From Adiantum capillus-veneris (Eukaryota; Streptophyta; Polypodiopsida; Polypodiales; Pteridaceae), in assembly GCA_014529385.2 (NCBI GenBank), contig CM043947.1, positions 104,125,811 to 104,189,810 on the forward strand: a stretch of DNA of 64,000 nt, given 5' to 3'. The notes beneath the pieces are model-generated. The model saw only the letters and a program-made list of their open reading frames with translations, searched no databases and was not told the origin of the DNA. This document shows positions 35,758-46,340 of the stretch, one piece after another. The translations under genes and the position numbers were made by a program. Position 1 is the stretch's first letter. Every line of letters starts with the position of its first letter.

Positions 35758-35994
35758 TATCCAAGGTCCAAGGGGGGTTGGTCTAGCAGTAAAAGCGAGG
35801 GGCTTTAAGCATGCCTTCTATGCTTCAAATCGTGTGACATAGGGACGTCGATGTGTACTAGGCAATAAAAGCGAGTGGCGTTAAGCATGCTTGCTATGGT
35901 TCAACTTGTGCGACATGCGGGTGTGGATGTATGGGAGGTGTGGGTGAAATTCCAAAAACTTTAGTGGATGTGAAGCATCAGATTGCCAAAAAAT
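35758..35994 (+). mobile_element. tRNA-derived SINE with dimeric head
   Basis: It is flanked by a 14-bp direct repeat, AGATAATTAATACC (35744-35757 and 35995-36008). The right end is A-rich (CCAAAAAAT). An A-box-like TTGGTCTAGCAGT (35778-35790) and a B-box-like GCTTCAAATCG (35822-35832) sit about 44 bp apart, as in tRNA-derived pol III promoters. A second similar unit (AAAAGCGAG...TTAAGCATGC) starts 76 bp later, with GGTTCAACTTG at 35898. It is not a functional tRNA, since no cloverleaf with paired acceptor stem is evident. The left target duplicate now abuts the element L LTR. Confidence 0.75.
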
Positions 35995-36008
35995 AGATAA
36001 TTAATACC

Positions 36009-36439
36009 ATTCTGCAACCTTTGTGATATCATTGAATGCCACTTAAATATAACTAAGTAAGATCGAAGGTGAAGTGACTTCCTATAGTATTGTATGACTC
36101 TATGAGTAGTTTTATAAATAAGTAGGGTTCTTCTTAAGAACTACTAGTCGAGGGTTAACGATGTGTCTAACGTTAACGAACGTATGTTTCAAGGATTTTT
36201 TTAATGTAGCAATTCCTATTACCCTCCTTAGCAATCAAACACACTTTGGCCCATTGACTTGTACTTGTCCTTGACGCTAGCTCCCCACCCCTTTAGCTAT
36301 GGTCTTCTATGTTTCTTATTGTGTCCCACGCATTGTCACATGTGCACCATTATATTTATCTTATGTGCAATTATACAAGGCCTTATGCAACTATGCAAGG
36401 CCTTAGAAGTTCTAAAACTTTGGCCCTATAAGTTGGTCC
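36009..36439. other. Unrecognised intergenic DNA
   Basis: No supported feature. A short frame at 36259-36462 lacks any recognisable motif. Confidence 0.4.
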
Positions 36440-36760
36440 CTTACTCTCATAGCCATTCGTAGGGGTTGCTTCTAACTAAACATTGAAAGCCCATCCCTAT
36501 TTAATCTTGACAGCCTCTCAATTAGTAGAATACCCTTTATTTTTGTGTTGGGCCTTTACTCTTGTAAGCATTCATAGGGGTTGCTTCTAGCTAAACATTC
36601 AAAGCCCACCCCTATTCATTCATAGGGGTTGATTATAGTAGTTGAACATTAAAAGCCCATCCCCATTCAATCCCCTCAACCTCTCAATTAGTACAATGCC
36701 CCTTACTCTCTTTGTCGGTCTTGGATTTACCTCTAGCTAGCTATTGAAAACCCATCGCTA
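36440..36760. repeat. Degenerate tandem repeat
   Basis: CATTC(G/A)TAGGGGTTG followed by a TAAACATT-AAAGCCCA-CCC segment recurs near 36443, 36570 and 36620. CCTCTCAATTAGTA occurs twice. The arrangement is irregular with a period of about 120 bp and an internal partial copy. Confidence 0.65.
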
Positions 36761-37572
36761 TCCAATTCTAGAAAATCGTTTAGATACGAGATGGTCTTTA
36801 GTCCTATAGTGACTTCTAATATCATTTTTAAGAGCTTTGTCATGCTTATTCTCAAATTATACCTAACTAATGGGTATGGCCTTTACATCATGGCTCAATC
36901 TTCATCACTAATAAAAATGGGCAATAACTTCCCCTCAATGTGAATAGTGCAAATATTGGCAATGAATCTTTTTACAACTGCATGTGGAGCAATTAAAGAA
37001 AGTTTAAAGCGCAAGGTATTGAAATTTTAAAAAGTCTACTTATGTTTGAAGAGTGAAACCTTCAAAATTCCACTCAATTTTGTGTCTTTAAATCATCCAA
37101 TGAGCTTCTTGTTGTAACATGAGCTTAAGTTTATCTCTATAGACATTGAGATCAAAGAGACTCTAATTGTATCGTACGAGATCAAACCACATCAGCTATA
37201 ATCCATGCGAGTATCTATGGTATGACATGGTTCAGTTCTCTTGGATAAAATTTGTATGTCTCTCTATCACAATTTGTTAAACATAAACAAATACATATGT
37301 AGCTACATGAATTAATGTTATCAGAAATTAATACCTTCCACGTGTTAAAAAGTGAGTGGAATCTTGAAATCTAAAGCTGTTTTTATGGAAGAAAAGTACT
37401 TTACACAGGTAAAAAAAGTAAAATGAAGCTCACAATCAAAATAGCTCTAAATTTCTAGCAAAAATCTCTAAATGGAAATCTCACATTTTTATCATCCCCC
37501 TTATTGTGGTGTTCTGAAGTCTTATGGATGATATCTATGTTGAATGATGTGCTTGGTAGTGCTTGAGTTGAT
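36761..37572. other. Unrecognised intergenic DNA
   Basis: AT-rich, no supported gene or repeat. Confidence 0.4.
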
Positions 37573-37899
37573 ATGTCACAAAACTATGGTGCTCTGATGA
37601 ATGCACAAAAAGGACTTGTGGACTTGGATATGAAGGAAAAGCCTTTCTCTAATGTATTTATCTATGCTTGCACCTTAAAGGTTGATCTCAACAATGCTTT
37701 GGCTGACATGCAAGTCAAATGTGGTGCTCTCACAAAAGCATTAAAATTTCTTGATGGACATTCTCTTTGGAGTCATTATGTCATCACTTTGAGAACATTG
37801 ATTGAGGTATGTGATTGTAACATGGAAGCCGGAGGCAAAGGGAAGACCTTCCTCCAATGCGTTTATCCATGTTTTCACGTTGATGGCCAATGCTCATAA
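37573..37899 (+). pseudogene. Possible pentatricopeptide-repeat gene fragment
   Basis: A 108-codon open frame contains NALADMQVKCGALTKALKFLD, which resembles the plant PLS-type PPR consensus (NALVDMYAKCG-x4-A-x-x-x-F-D). It is followed by a TLIEVC-like stretch similar to the start of the next repeat. PPR proteins bind organellar RNA. Only about three repeats' worth is present and flanking sequence shows no continuation, so it would be a captured or decayed fragment. The match is by eye only. Confidence 0.4.
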
Positions 37900-40364
37900 G
37901 GGCATGTGAAATAATTCAATAGCTTATAATGTTAGAAGCTAACTTTGAAGGTGGATGGATTTTTATTTAAAGGTAGCATCACCTACAAGCAAGGAGGAGA
38001 TTTAAAATAAGCAGAGACGATCAAGGAGCATGAAAGAAAAATAGAGCGTTAATCAAGGACATGGGCTACAATGTAAGGAGGGAGACCTTGAGCAACTTAT
38101 AAGCAAGCATCAAAGCAGAAAAAAAGAAGCCTTGGCTTTTGGAGAGAGAAACACTTCAGCAAAGGAGGTTGTCAAGCAACAAGTGCAAAAAGAGCAGTTG
38201 CTAAATTTGATAGAGCATTGCATATCAAGCATAGCGATCGCGAGGGCTGAATTGCATCTACAATAGACAACAAGCTAAAGCGAGTAGGACAAAAAAAAAA
38301 CAAAAAGGCAATGAGCTATAGAGTTGCAACTAGAGATGGACGGGTGGCAATCAAAAGAGGGAGAGAATGGAGGAGCAACGAATTTTGTAGATGAGGGCTA
38401 CCAAGAGGTGCTGCAAATAAAATCCTCACCAACACTCAATACGAGGAGAAAAAACCAGCTAGTAGGACATCTAGAGAGAAGGGAGAGCAGCATGGATAAA
38501 AACGTGCAACTACAAAGAATAAACCGAGGAGAGCATGTTGCACGTTTTTCTACATTTGTGTCTTTCCTACATTTTTCTTGCTAGCAAGCAACTCATGTTG
38601 ATCTTGGAGATTTGATAGCACGTATATACCCCAAAAATGCAAAGTCAATGTATTCCTTTCTTCACTAAGTCTATTCTTGGCATCATAGAGCCAAGATTGT
38701 AGGCCATGTTTTCCATTACTTTTTGCTGCATATCTTCATTTCCAAGACTAGGATAATGATTTTCAATTACTTTTGATGTTTTTGATTTGGTATTTGAATT
38801 GGTTAGGAGAAGAGATAAGCTTATGTCCATCTTCTGTGTGGTGAGGGACACCATACCCTCATGCATATCTATGTCAAGTAGCCCCAAGAGTACCTCACTA
38901 GGTGGGGGCCCTTTAGGAGGGTTGTCTGGAGACTTGCCTTGTGGTGTGCATGAAGAGGAAGACTTGTTCTTGGACTTTTTGTAGACAGTGAGTTCTTTCA
39001 ATCTTATGGATAGAGGATGCTTTGAAAATTTCTTTATACTGATTGACATACCTATTTCCATCTCAACATAATGTTTTGTGATTTTTAGTATATTTTATTC
39101 CACCATGTAACATTATAATTTCACCTTATTGACTAGTTTCATTATGAGAGCCTAGATCTTCAACTATCAATAAAGAGGATATCATTTGTATTTTCATGAG
39201 GGAACTCAAGACCCTTGTGGATGCTTTCAAACATGGAAAACGTTTTGGGATGCATAATGGAAGTGTCAACCAAGATGGGACCACCAAAGACTTGTATGGA
39301 AGTAAGGTACACATTTTTGTGCAATTTTTGGCAGCCTATTTTACTTAGAATTTCTCAAAACACAAAACTTGAGAAATATAGCGCGTGAGCTAAAGTTTAT
39401 GCCTATATGTCTTTTTATTTTTTGGAAATTGGAGCACCAAGATATGATCCAAATAGTTGACATCAATTTGCTCACAATTTATTGACAAGGGCCATTTTGA
39501 GTCTCACACTCTACCCAGAGTGTGGTGCTACAAATCTTTAGGGCATGATTGGAAGAAGACAAGGCCTCTTTATGGTGATCTTGGCTAATCTATGGAGATG
39601 TTACCACCATCTTTGGGGGATTGATCCTCACTAGCAACTCTAAACCTCCAATAACCCCTCTTGTAAATGCATGTTCCTCTATCTCTTCTCTCCCAGCCAA
39701 TGTTTGCAAGATGTTGTAGATGCTCTTTTTCCTAAGACCCACACACCTTCTCCTTTCCTCTCTCTCCTGGATATGGATCTTTTAAAGTAGGAGACAAGAT
39801 GGGGCCATAGTCACATGTACCCCATCCTCCTAGTCACTCCAATATTTTCATATTTTGAAAATTTCTAAATCCACCCCTCCTTCTCTATATAAGGAGGCTA
39901 GGGCCACACACATGACACAGGATCACCATTACCATATATGCACACACACACACACACCCCATATTGAGAGGATGACTCCCTACCCCACCAACACACATAA
40001 TGCTCATTGAGGGAATACAACACACGATGCACACACATAGGAAGAGCTATGAAAAATGTAAAACATAGTGCACAATCTACCCTTCTATCACCATCAACAC
40101 ACATACCCTCATGCACTTACATTGGAGTACTCAACATTTGATATCGACAAGAATGAAGGCCACTTTCACGTTACTCCTTACCATCAACTCCCATCTATCA
40201 ATGATGCATCCCATGGTCTCCTTCCTTCTCTCTTGCCCTTCTCCACCCATTATACCCTTTCCCTTCTATTTACCTACTTTCTTTCTAATTCCACTCCATG
40301 TGTCTCATTGGAAAGAAAATCCTTGTATATTATGTGGTTGTTTCTGTTTTTTTTCTTTGCATGC
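37900..40364. other. Mostly unrecognised DNA, one minus-strand open frame
   Basis: A 138-codon minus-strand frame at 38645-39061 begins with ATG and has a P/S/K-rich centre (GKSPDNPPKGPPPSEVLLGL). I do not recognise it and nothing around it supports expression. The rest holds CA-rich patches (about 39940-39958) and no defined repeat. Confidence 0.3.
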
Positions 40365-40822
40365 ATTAAGAAGAGAATGGGATCTATGAGAGCCTCTTTA
40401 TTTGGCAATTTAAGGGAGTGAAACCTCTAGTATTAAGAAAGAATTCAAAGGAAAGATTTTAAATTCAAACACGCAAAATGGCTAGTTTATTTGAATTTAA
40501 ATTTCCCCAAAAATAAAATTTAAAATCTAGCAGGAAAAGCCATATCATGTAGCATATCTACGAAAAGAGCTCCACGTGTAGACAACATATTTGTAATCTC
40601 CACTCAAATAGGAGATCATATCTAGAAGTTTTGAAAGGCTAAATCATAAAGCTTTCAATCCCCTTTTTTGGGGAAAAAAGTACATCCTTTGACCATGCTT
40701 ACACCTCTCTTACACCCACCATTCTTGTACGCATGGCATGCATCTATTTGTCAAAATTTTAATCACCTCCATAGTCTTATGGAAAATAAAGAGGCCCTCC
40801 TAGACCCCATCCTCTTCCTAAT
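40365..40822. mobile_element. MITE, complete copy 2 (458 bp)
   Basis: Same family as 4372-4835, in the same orientation. The left end is ATTAAGAAGAG...AGAGCCTCTTTATT. The right end is the inverse of the family terminus, with GAGGCCCTCCTAG then CTCTTCCTAAT. The interior aligns throughout with copy 1, including the TTTGAATTTAAATTT and ATATCATGTA segments and the TACACCTCTCTTACAC run. Noncoding. Confidence 0.85.
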
Positions 40823-41170
40823 ATTGAGGTGTGCGGGTTCTCCCCATCTTGTATAAATAGTAATCCATAGACTCTCTTTTTCTCACTCTCTCCCCATCTC
40901 ATTCTTCCGCCACCACGTCCCACATGTGGTGATAGTTAATGGATCAATTCATAGCATGTTTGGTTGTGTGGCATGGTGTGTAGTGTGTTGTATAGTCTTG
41001 TCTTTGCACCCTAGCCGCATAGTTTCTTGGTGGTGCCCCCAATTTCTCTCTAGATAGAGCATCTTCTCTTGAGGTGATAGGTGGCTCTGGCTAGATGCAG
41101 GTGTAGAGGCCATCCCCACCTAACTGCGATTTCCCGCCATCATTTCAGTGGTGCCCCCGCTGAGGAGGGC
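40823..41170 (+). other. Possible decayed LTR end with PBS-like sites
   Basis: A TATAAAT box (about 40850) is followed by CT-rich sequence. TGGTGCCCCC occurs at 41031 and again at 41149, the latter continuing CGCTGAGGAGG. The second resembles the PBS-like TGGCGCCCCCACGGAGGA at 61126. No matching second LTR is visible, so this is tentative. Confidence 0.3.
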
Positions 41171-43164
41171 TTTGAAAAAGATCTTTAGTTTACAAAAAAA
41201 GCTAGGGATATGTGTCATCAATGATGGATGAGTATCTCAAGAGTTTTCAAACTGGAGGATTGAAGAATAAGAGTCTGTGGAAGCACTAAAGGCCTCCATC
41301 AAAATTTTATTGCCAGGTTTTAGCGTCATCCACATCCAAGAGATAAGGCCCCCATCTTGCATTGCTTGTGCTAGTTGAAAATTAAGAACATCAAGGGGGA
41401 ATCCTCATTGTTGTCAACCAAGGCATTCCATTAGGTCAGGCACTTTTTGGATGAGCATAAAGTCACTAGGCCATGCCAAAAAGCTTTCCCACCACTAGCC
41501 TCGTGTGTATATGTGTACATAGTCCTGCAAGTCTTGGAAGTGACCATGTAGAAAATCATGTACAAAGGTGTGATTTTTCCAAGCTTGGGTGATGATATTT
41601 TGGGTTCTTCAAGTCTCCAGAACATGTCTTTCAATAATTATTTTCAGTCGTGCTTTATAGATCGTGAATCGGACTCGTACATCATGAGTTATGAGCATCG
41701 GAAGTGGATGGTCTCAATTTATAAAGTGATTGCAGGTGCATGAGAAAAGGGAAACTGGGCCAACTTGAAAATTGGAATTATAAATGTTGAGGTTTAAGAA
41801 TTATAAAAATAGCTAAGGACTTGGACTCCAAGCCGTGTGTTACCGGTTTGTCATTCGGTGACAGGAGCAGCAAGTTATGCTTGGGGGAAGTTGTTCGAGA
41901 AGTTCTCATGCTTTGGGAAAAATCTAGAAATTTTTGGGCATGAGGGAGTTGGGAGGCTTGAGGAGGAAGTTCCATGTGGTGGGGGGATTATCCCAGATGG
42001 GAAGGGAAAATTGGAAAATGGGGGGTATATAGGCCAAAGGTGCAGCCCATTATGGGTGTATCACCTTGTGAGGAGCTCTCAAGGCTTGCTATGGAGGGGC
42101 TCGTGGGCTTCATGAGGGAGAAAGGGTACATTTTGGGATTTCACACTCAGCTAGTAGGTGCTTGGACACTCATTTTGGTCCCCGGCCACTTGCCCCCACC
42201 CCATTCCCTTTGTCAAAGGGTCACCACGACACCTCATTTTTTTGCCCAAAAAAGGCCAAAAATGAGCCAATTAAAAGATTCCTTTATAGAGAGCCTTGTC
42301 GGTTGAGGAGAGAGAGAAAACTCTTGGGGATAAAAGATAAGGGAGCCACAATTTTAATAGCTACAACACCTACACAACTTCCATAGAGCTCATTTTTTAG
42401 CAAGGAAAAGTACACCCCTGATTTCAAACGGCTATAACTCTTTCATCCTTCATCTGTTTTTTGCATATGGATACTCTACAGACATCTCCACAAGATGAGC
42501 TTTGTCATGATGTCCTCTATTTCTCCTAAATTTAAGTGTGTTCCATTCTTGAAGTGTTTTTCATAAATCTCTATAGGTGTTTATCAAGGTGTTTTCGGCG
42601 GTGTAATAGTTCTTCCTTCCGACGGTGTGATTCATGCAAGGCTATAGAGGCACTTTTTTTTCTTGCCGTGTGTATGCTAACACCATCAATGAGTGCCACC
42701 AAAGAAGATGAGAAAGGGGAAATCCTATTCTCCTTCAACATTCACATGAGCATAGTCACGTCAGTAGGTTTTTCCATTGCACTTGGTTTTTCTACGCCTA
42801 CATCCCCACCTCCTCCACCTATCCTATCTATGACCACAACTAGTCTTTGCAACTTGATGAAGCTATTGCAAATGTGTGGTTTCTCTCCCTCCCTTGGGCC
42901 AAAATAATCAAGAGTGTCTTGCCCTCAAAAATCACCATGTCTTCAAGACAAAATTGTAAATCATTCAAAATATTTTTATGTCTCATCCTCATCTCATGAC
43001 CAGGGAACTAGAGATAGTAGCATGGGTTCTACATGATCTACCGAGTGAAGTGGTAGAGGTAGTCAACCATCCACATTCAAGGAGTGCTACTTTTGGACAA
43101 ACTCTATGATGATGACTTTGAAACCTTCTATGTATTGGTCCGATTGGGATTAATACAAGTGGTA
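41171..43164. other. Unrecognised DNA, possibly old LTR sequence
   Basis: The stretch around 41990-42640 has a GGTATATAGG box (about 42025) and transcript-leader-like text (GGCTATAACTCTTTCATCC...), typical in style of gypsy LTR/leader sequence. No partner LTR or gag is seen. The open frame at 42536-42907 is unrecognised. Confidence 0.3.
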
Positions 43165-43366
43165 AGACTCCCAATGGTGGGTGTGTAAGAGAGATATAAG
43201 AGTGGTCAAATGATGCATTTTTTCTCCAAAACAGGGGATGGACACCTTTATGATTTTTGGCCTTCCATAACTCCTACATACGATCTTTGACTTCAGTGTG
43301 GAAATTATAGATCCATAATCTACACACCAAGTTCTTTTTGTAGACATGTTACATGATATGGTATTT
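43165..43366. mobile_element. MITE copy 3, part 1 (reverse orientation)
   Basis: Reverse-complement match to the right half of copies 1 and 2 (TCTCTTACACACCCACCAT through ATATCATGTAACAT). Its outer terminal inverted repeat is missing or diverged beyond 43165. It continues at 49545 after a 6.2-kb copia insertion. Confidence 0.75.
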
Positions 43367-43379
43367 TGTTAAGTATGGA

Positions 43380-44136
43380 CGGGGATTTAATATTTATGTA
43401 ATTACCAAAACAATTGTGTGATCACAAGATCTTGTTGACATATTTACATAATCACAGTTAACATGATCACAAACAAGCCGGTTCAAAGCAACCTGGAAAC
43501 CCACAAAAAACCCGCCGGGCTTTTGCGATTATAGCTCTCATATTTTGCAGTGGAAATGTATATCAATTCAAATCTATGATGGTGAAAAATGCAAGACTTC
43601 AAGGATCTTTACATACCCAGTACACTAGTACAGGGCATCCAACCCTTGACTATCAACTCGTTATTTAAATATGCTCACCTTCTAAAACCAACTACAGCCC
43701 TCTTATGGACCAATGGCTTCCTCACAATGAGCACGACTCTCCAAATTCTCAATTGTTTTGGTTAGTACCTTTATGTTCGGTGAAGGGTTTAAATATTTTT
43801 AGAAGTGGTTACCGAATTAAAAATCACGTTCAGCCCAAAAAAAAGACCTGTGATTCTATAACCTTAGGTCAATTCACAAGGAGATGACTATACCCGGCGC
43901 TCGGATATACTCCCCAGGGATTTTCCTAGTTGAAATGTCAAAGTAAGAAGAGGTTTACTATATATAGTCGGGCCCCCCGGGCTTTTTCATTTTCCCGGCG
44001 GGCCTACCAACTCTATTGGTTTCTGTAGGTCACCATCAAGATCACGTTAACAATTAACGTGATCACGTGATTTTCTTGTGTAAATACTGGATTTATTAAC
44101 GTAATCACACAATCGTGATTACGTCAATGAAATCCC
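43380..44136. mobile_element. Mutator-like non-autonomous DNA element (757 bp)
   Basis: The 10-bp direct repeat TAAGTATGGA lies on both sides (43370-43379 and 44137-44146). This exact sequence is single in the uninterrupted 3' LTR, so it is the target duplication. Ends are inverted and imperfect: GGGGATTTAAT at the left and the inverse of GGGATTTCATTG at the right. Subterminal GTAATCAC, GTGATCAC and ATTGTGTGAT words occur in both orientations. A 9-11-bp duplication fits Mutator-like elements; no transposase is present. Confidence 0.75.
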
Positions 44137-44774
44137 TAAGTATGGAGCCTGATTTACCCCTTGTAATTTTCTTAGATAGTTAAAAATGCACATTTGTAAG
44201 GCCCCCATTAGTATGAGGAGAAGCCATCATACTTGAAGAAGAATCACTCGCCAAAAAACAAAATCACTCGCCGGAAACCAAAATTTTGCCAGAATATTCC
44301 TTTTCATTGGAATATTATGGCCGAACGGCGGTCAAAAAGTGGTCGAAAAACGGCCGGTTGTTTGGCCAATTGGCCGGTGGCCGGTGGTTGGAAGTCAATG
44401 GCCGGTGGCTAGTGGCCAAATTCAATGGCCGGTGGCCGATTTCAAAGGAGGACTTGTCTTCTCAAGGGCGGCCACACATGGGCGGATTGGAGGGTCCGAT
44501 TTGGACTTATCTACACAAGGGAGGCTACACATGGCTGCCTCTCATGAGAGAGGGCAACCCTTTTGGCCTATAAAAGGAGGCCATTTCTACACAAAATTGA
44601 TAGTGTAAAGTTGATGCAACGAGGTGAATGTGAGGTGGTGAGAGTGAAGCAACGTAGGAACTCCAAAAGGGTATAATCCCTTTGTAATCTACTTCTTATT
44701 TTGAAGTACTAAAGCTATTGAGTGGCTGATTTTCTATGGACGTAGCCCACATTGGGTGAACCACGTATATCGTG

Positions 44775-44778
<4 letters not shown>

Positions 44779-44850
<72 letters not shown>
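44779..44850. repeat. (CT)n microsatellite in the copia LTR
   Basis: A 72-bp pure CT run downstream of the LTR TATA box. The corresponding 3' LTR position (49440-49460) reads CTCTCTCTTTTTCTCT, so the tract expanded or contracted after insertion. Confidence 0.97.
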
Positions 44851-44851
<1 letters not shown>

Positions 44852-45008
44852 GTCTATAATCTCTTGTGTGTGAAAATTATCTCTCCATTAAGTAATCTAC
44901 TCAATCATCTACTTAGCTACGTAATATTTTCTAGCAACTGGTATAAGAGCAAGGTTTGCTCCTAGTAAAGTATCTCAAGAAAAGGATTCCTTGAATTGAG
45001 TGGGAGGA

Positions 45009-46340
45009 ATGGTGGAGGAAGGGAAGCTCAAGATCAAGAAGTTCAATGGCAAAAACTACCAACATTGGAAGATGCAGATTAAAGACTATCGCTACCAAAA
45101 GGACCTCTATTTGCCACTACGCAGTCTTGCAAAGAAGCCCGAAACGATGGCAGATGAACAATGGATTCTCCTTGACTGAAAAGCACTAGGAACGGTCCGG
45201 TTAAGCTTCGTGTCAACGGTGGCCTTCAATGTTTCGGAGATGAAGACCATGGAGGACTTGATGAAGTCACTTGAGGACTTCCATGAGAAACCATTGGCAT
45301 CCAATAAGATATTTCTTATGCAGTTCTTTTTCAATCTAAAGATGGTAGAAAATGGTTCAATTGCAGAGCACCTAAATAAATTTAACACAAAGATAATTCA
45401 ACTCGTATTGGTGAAAATAAATTTTGATGACAAAGTGCGAGCTCTTCTTATACTATCGTCTCTACCGGATAGTTGGGATAGCCTTGTGATGGCTGTAAGT
45501 AACTCTATCTCTGGCACAAATACTCTTAAGTTTGATGATGTTGTGGGTGTTCTCGTAAGCGAGGAAATGCAAAGGATAAGCATAGGAGAATCATCAAGTG
45601 CTGCATTGTTAGTGGAAACAAGAGGAAGGCCTAAAGAGAGGCTCAAAAACCAAAAGGGTCGTTATCACTCAAGGCGGAGCAAGTCACACACAAAGTCAGT
45701 TCTTGAATGTTAGAACTGCGGCAAGAAGGGCCACGTCAAGAAGGATGGCTGGTGAAAGAAGAAGGAGTCAGAGTCTCAAGACAACAAGCCAACATTGAAG
45801 GCCAATGTGGCAGGTAAAGTAGAGCAAGATGCTCTAATTCTCTCATTAGACAATGTGTCTAATTCCTAGATTGTAGATTTTGGGGCTTCATTCCATGCGA
45901 CACCACACAAGCAACATTTCTAATATTACACCAAAGGTAATTTTGGGTATGTATATTTGGGAGATGATGAAGCTTGTGAAATTGTCAGCAAAGGTACAAT
46001 TTGTGTCAAAACTACAAACGGGAATGAATGGAAGCTTAAAGATGTTAGGCATGTTCCTTCTCTTTGCAAAAATCTGATCTCTATATGACAATTGGACGAT
46101 GAAGGTCACCACATTGCATTTGGAAACAAACGGTCGAAGATCTCAAAGGGATATTTGGTGGTTGCCAAAGGAGAAAAGTTTTGAGTGCTAAAGGAATGCA
46201 AATCCTTCAAACAAAGAATCTTCTACCAGGTTTGAAAGAAGTGGACTTAGAGTTCTGTGAAGACTGTGTTTATGGTAAAAAAAAAGAGCGTAAAATTTGA
46301 AAAATTAGGAACTGAAAGAAATATAAAAAACTTGAGCTGC
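45009..46340 (+). pseudogene. gag-pol: copia gag and protease (broken)
   Basis: From ATG 45009 the gag reads LKIKKFNGKNYQHWKMQIKD, typical of plant copia gag. A TGA at 45177 precedes the remaining open part (45210-45713; LLILSSLPDSWDSLV). The zinc knuckle (about 45708-45755) has a stop and a Cys-to-Gly change (NCGKKGHVKKDGW). The protease follows at about 45860-46110, with IVDFGASFHATP where Ser of the DSGA active site is Phe, then DVRHVPSLCKNLIS. Further stops and shifts occur. It cannot make functional Gag or protease. Confidence 0.85.

Larger units (their letters stand above)
43367..44936 (+). repeat. 5' LTR of the copia element (interrupted)
   Basis: Thirteen bases of LTR (43367-43379), then a 757-bp insertion, then the rest of the LTR from 44137. 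It contains GGCCGGTGGCC-rich repeats (about 44350-44440), a CCTATAAAAGG promoter box (about 44567) and a 72-bp CT microsatellite (44779-44850). The 3' LTR has only a short CT run at that place. Confidence 0.88.

Noticed and set aside
35771-35845. A functional tRNA gene
   Set aside because: A- and B-box-like sequences are present but no paired acceptor stem or anticodon arm; the flanking duplicates and A-rich end point to a SINE.
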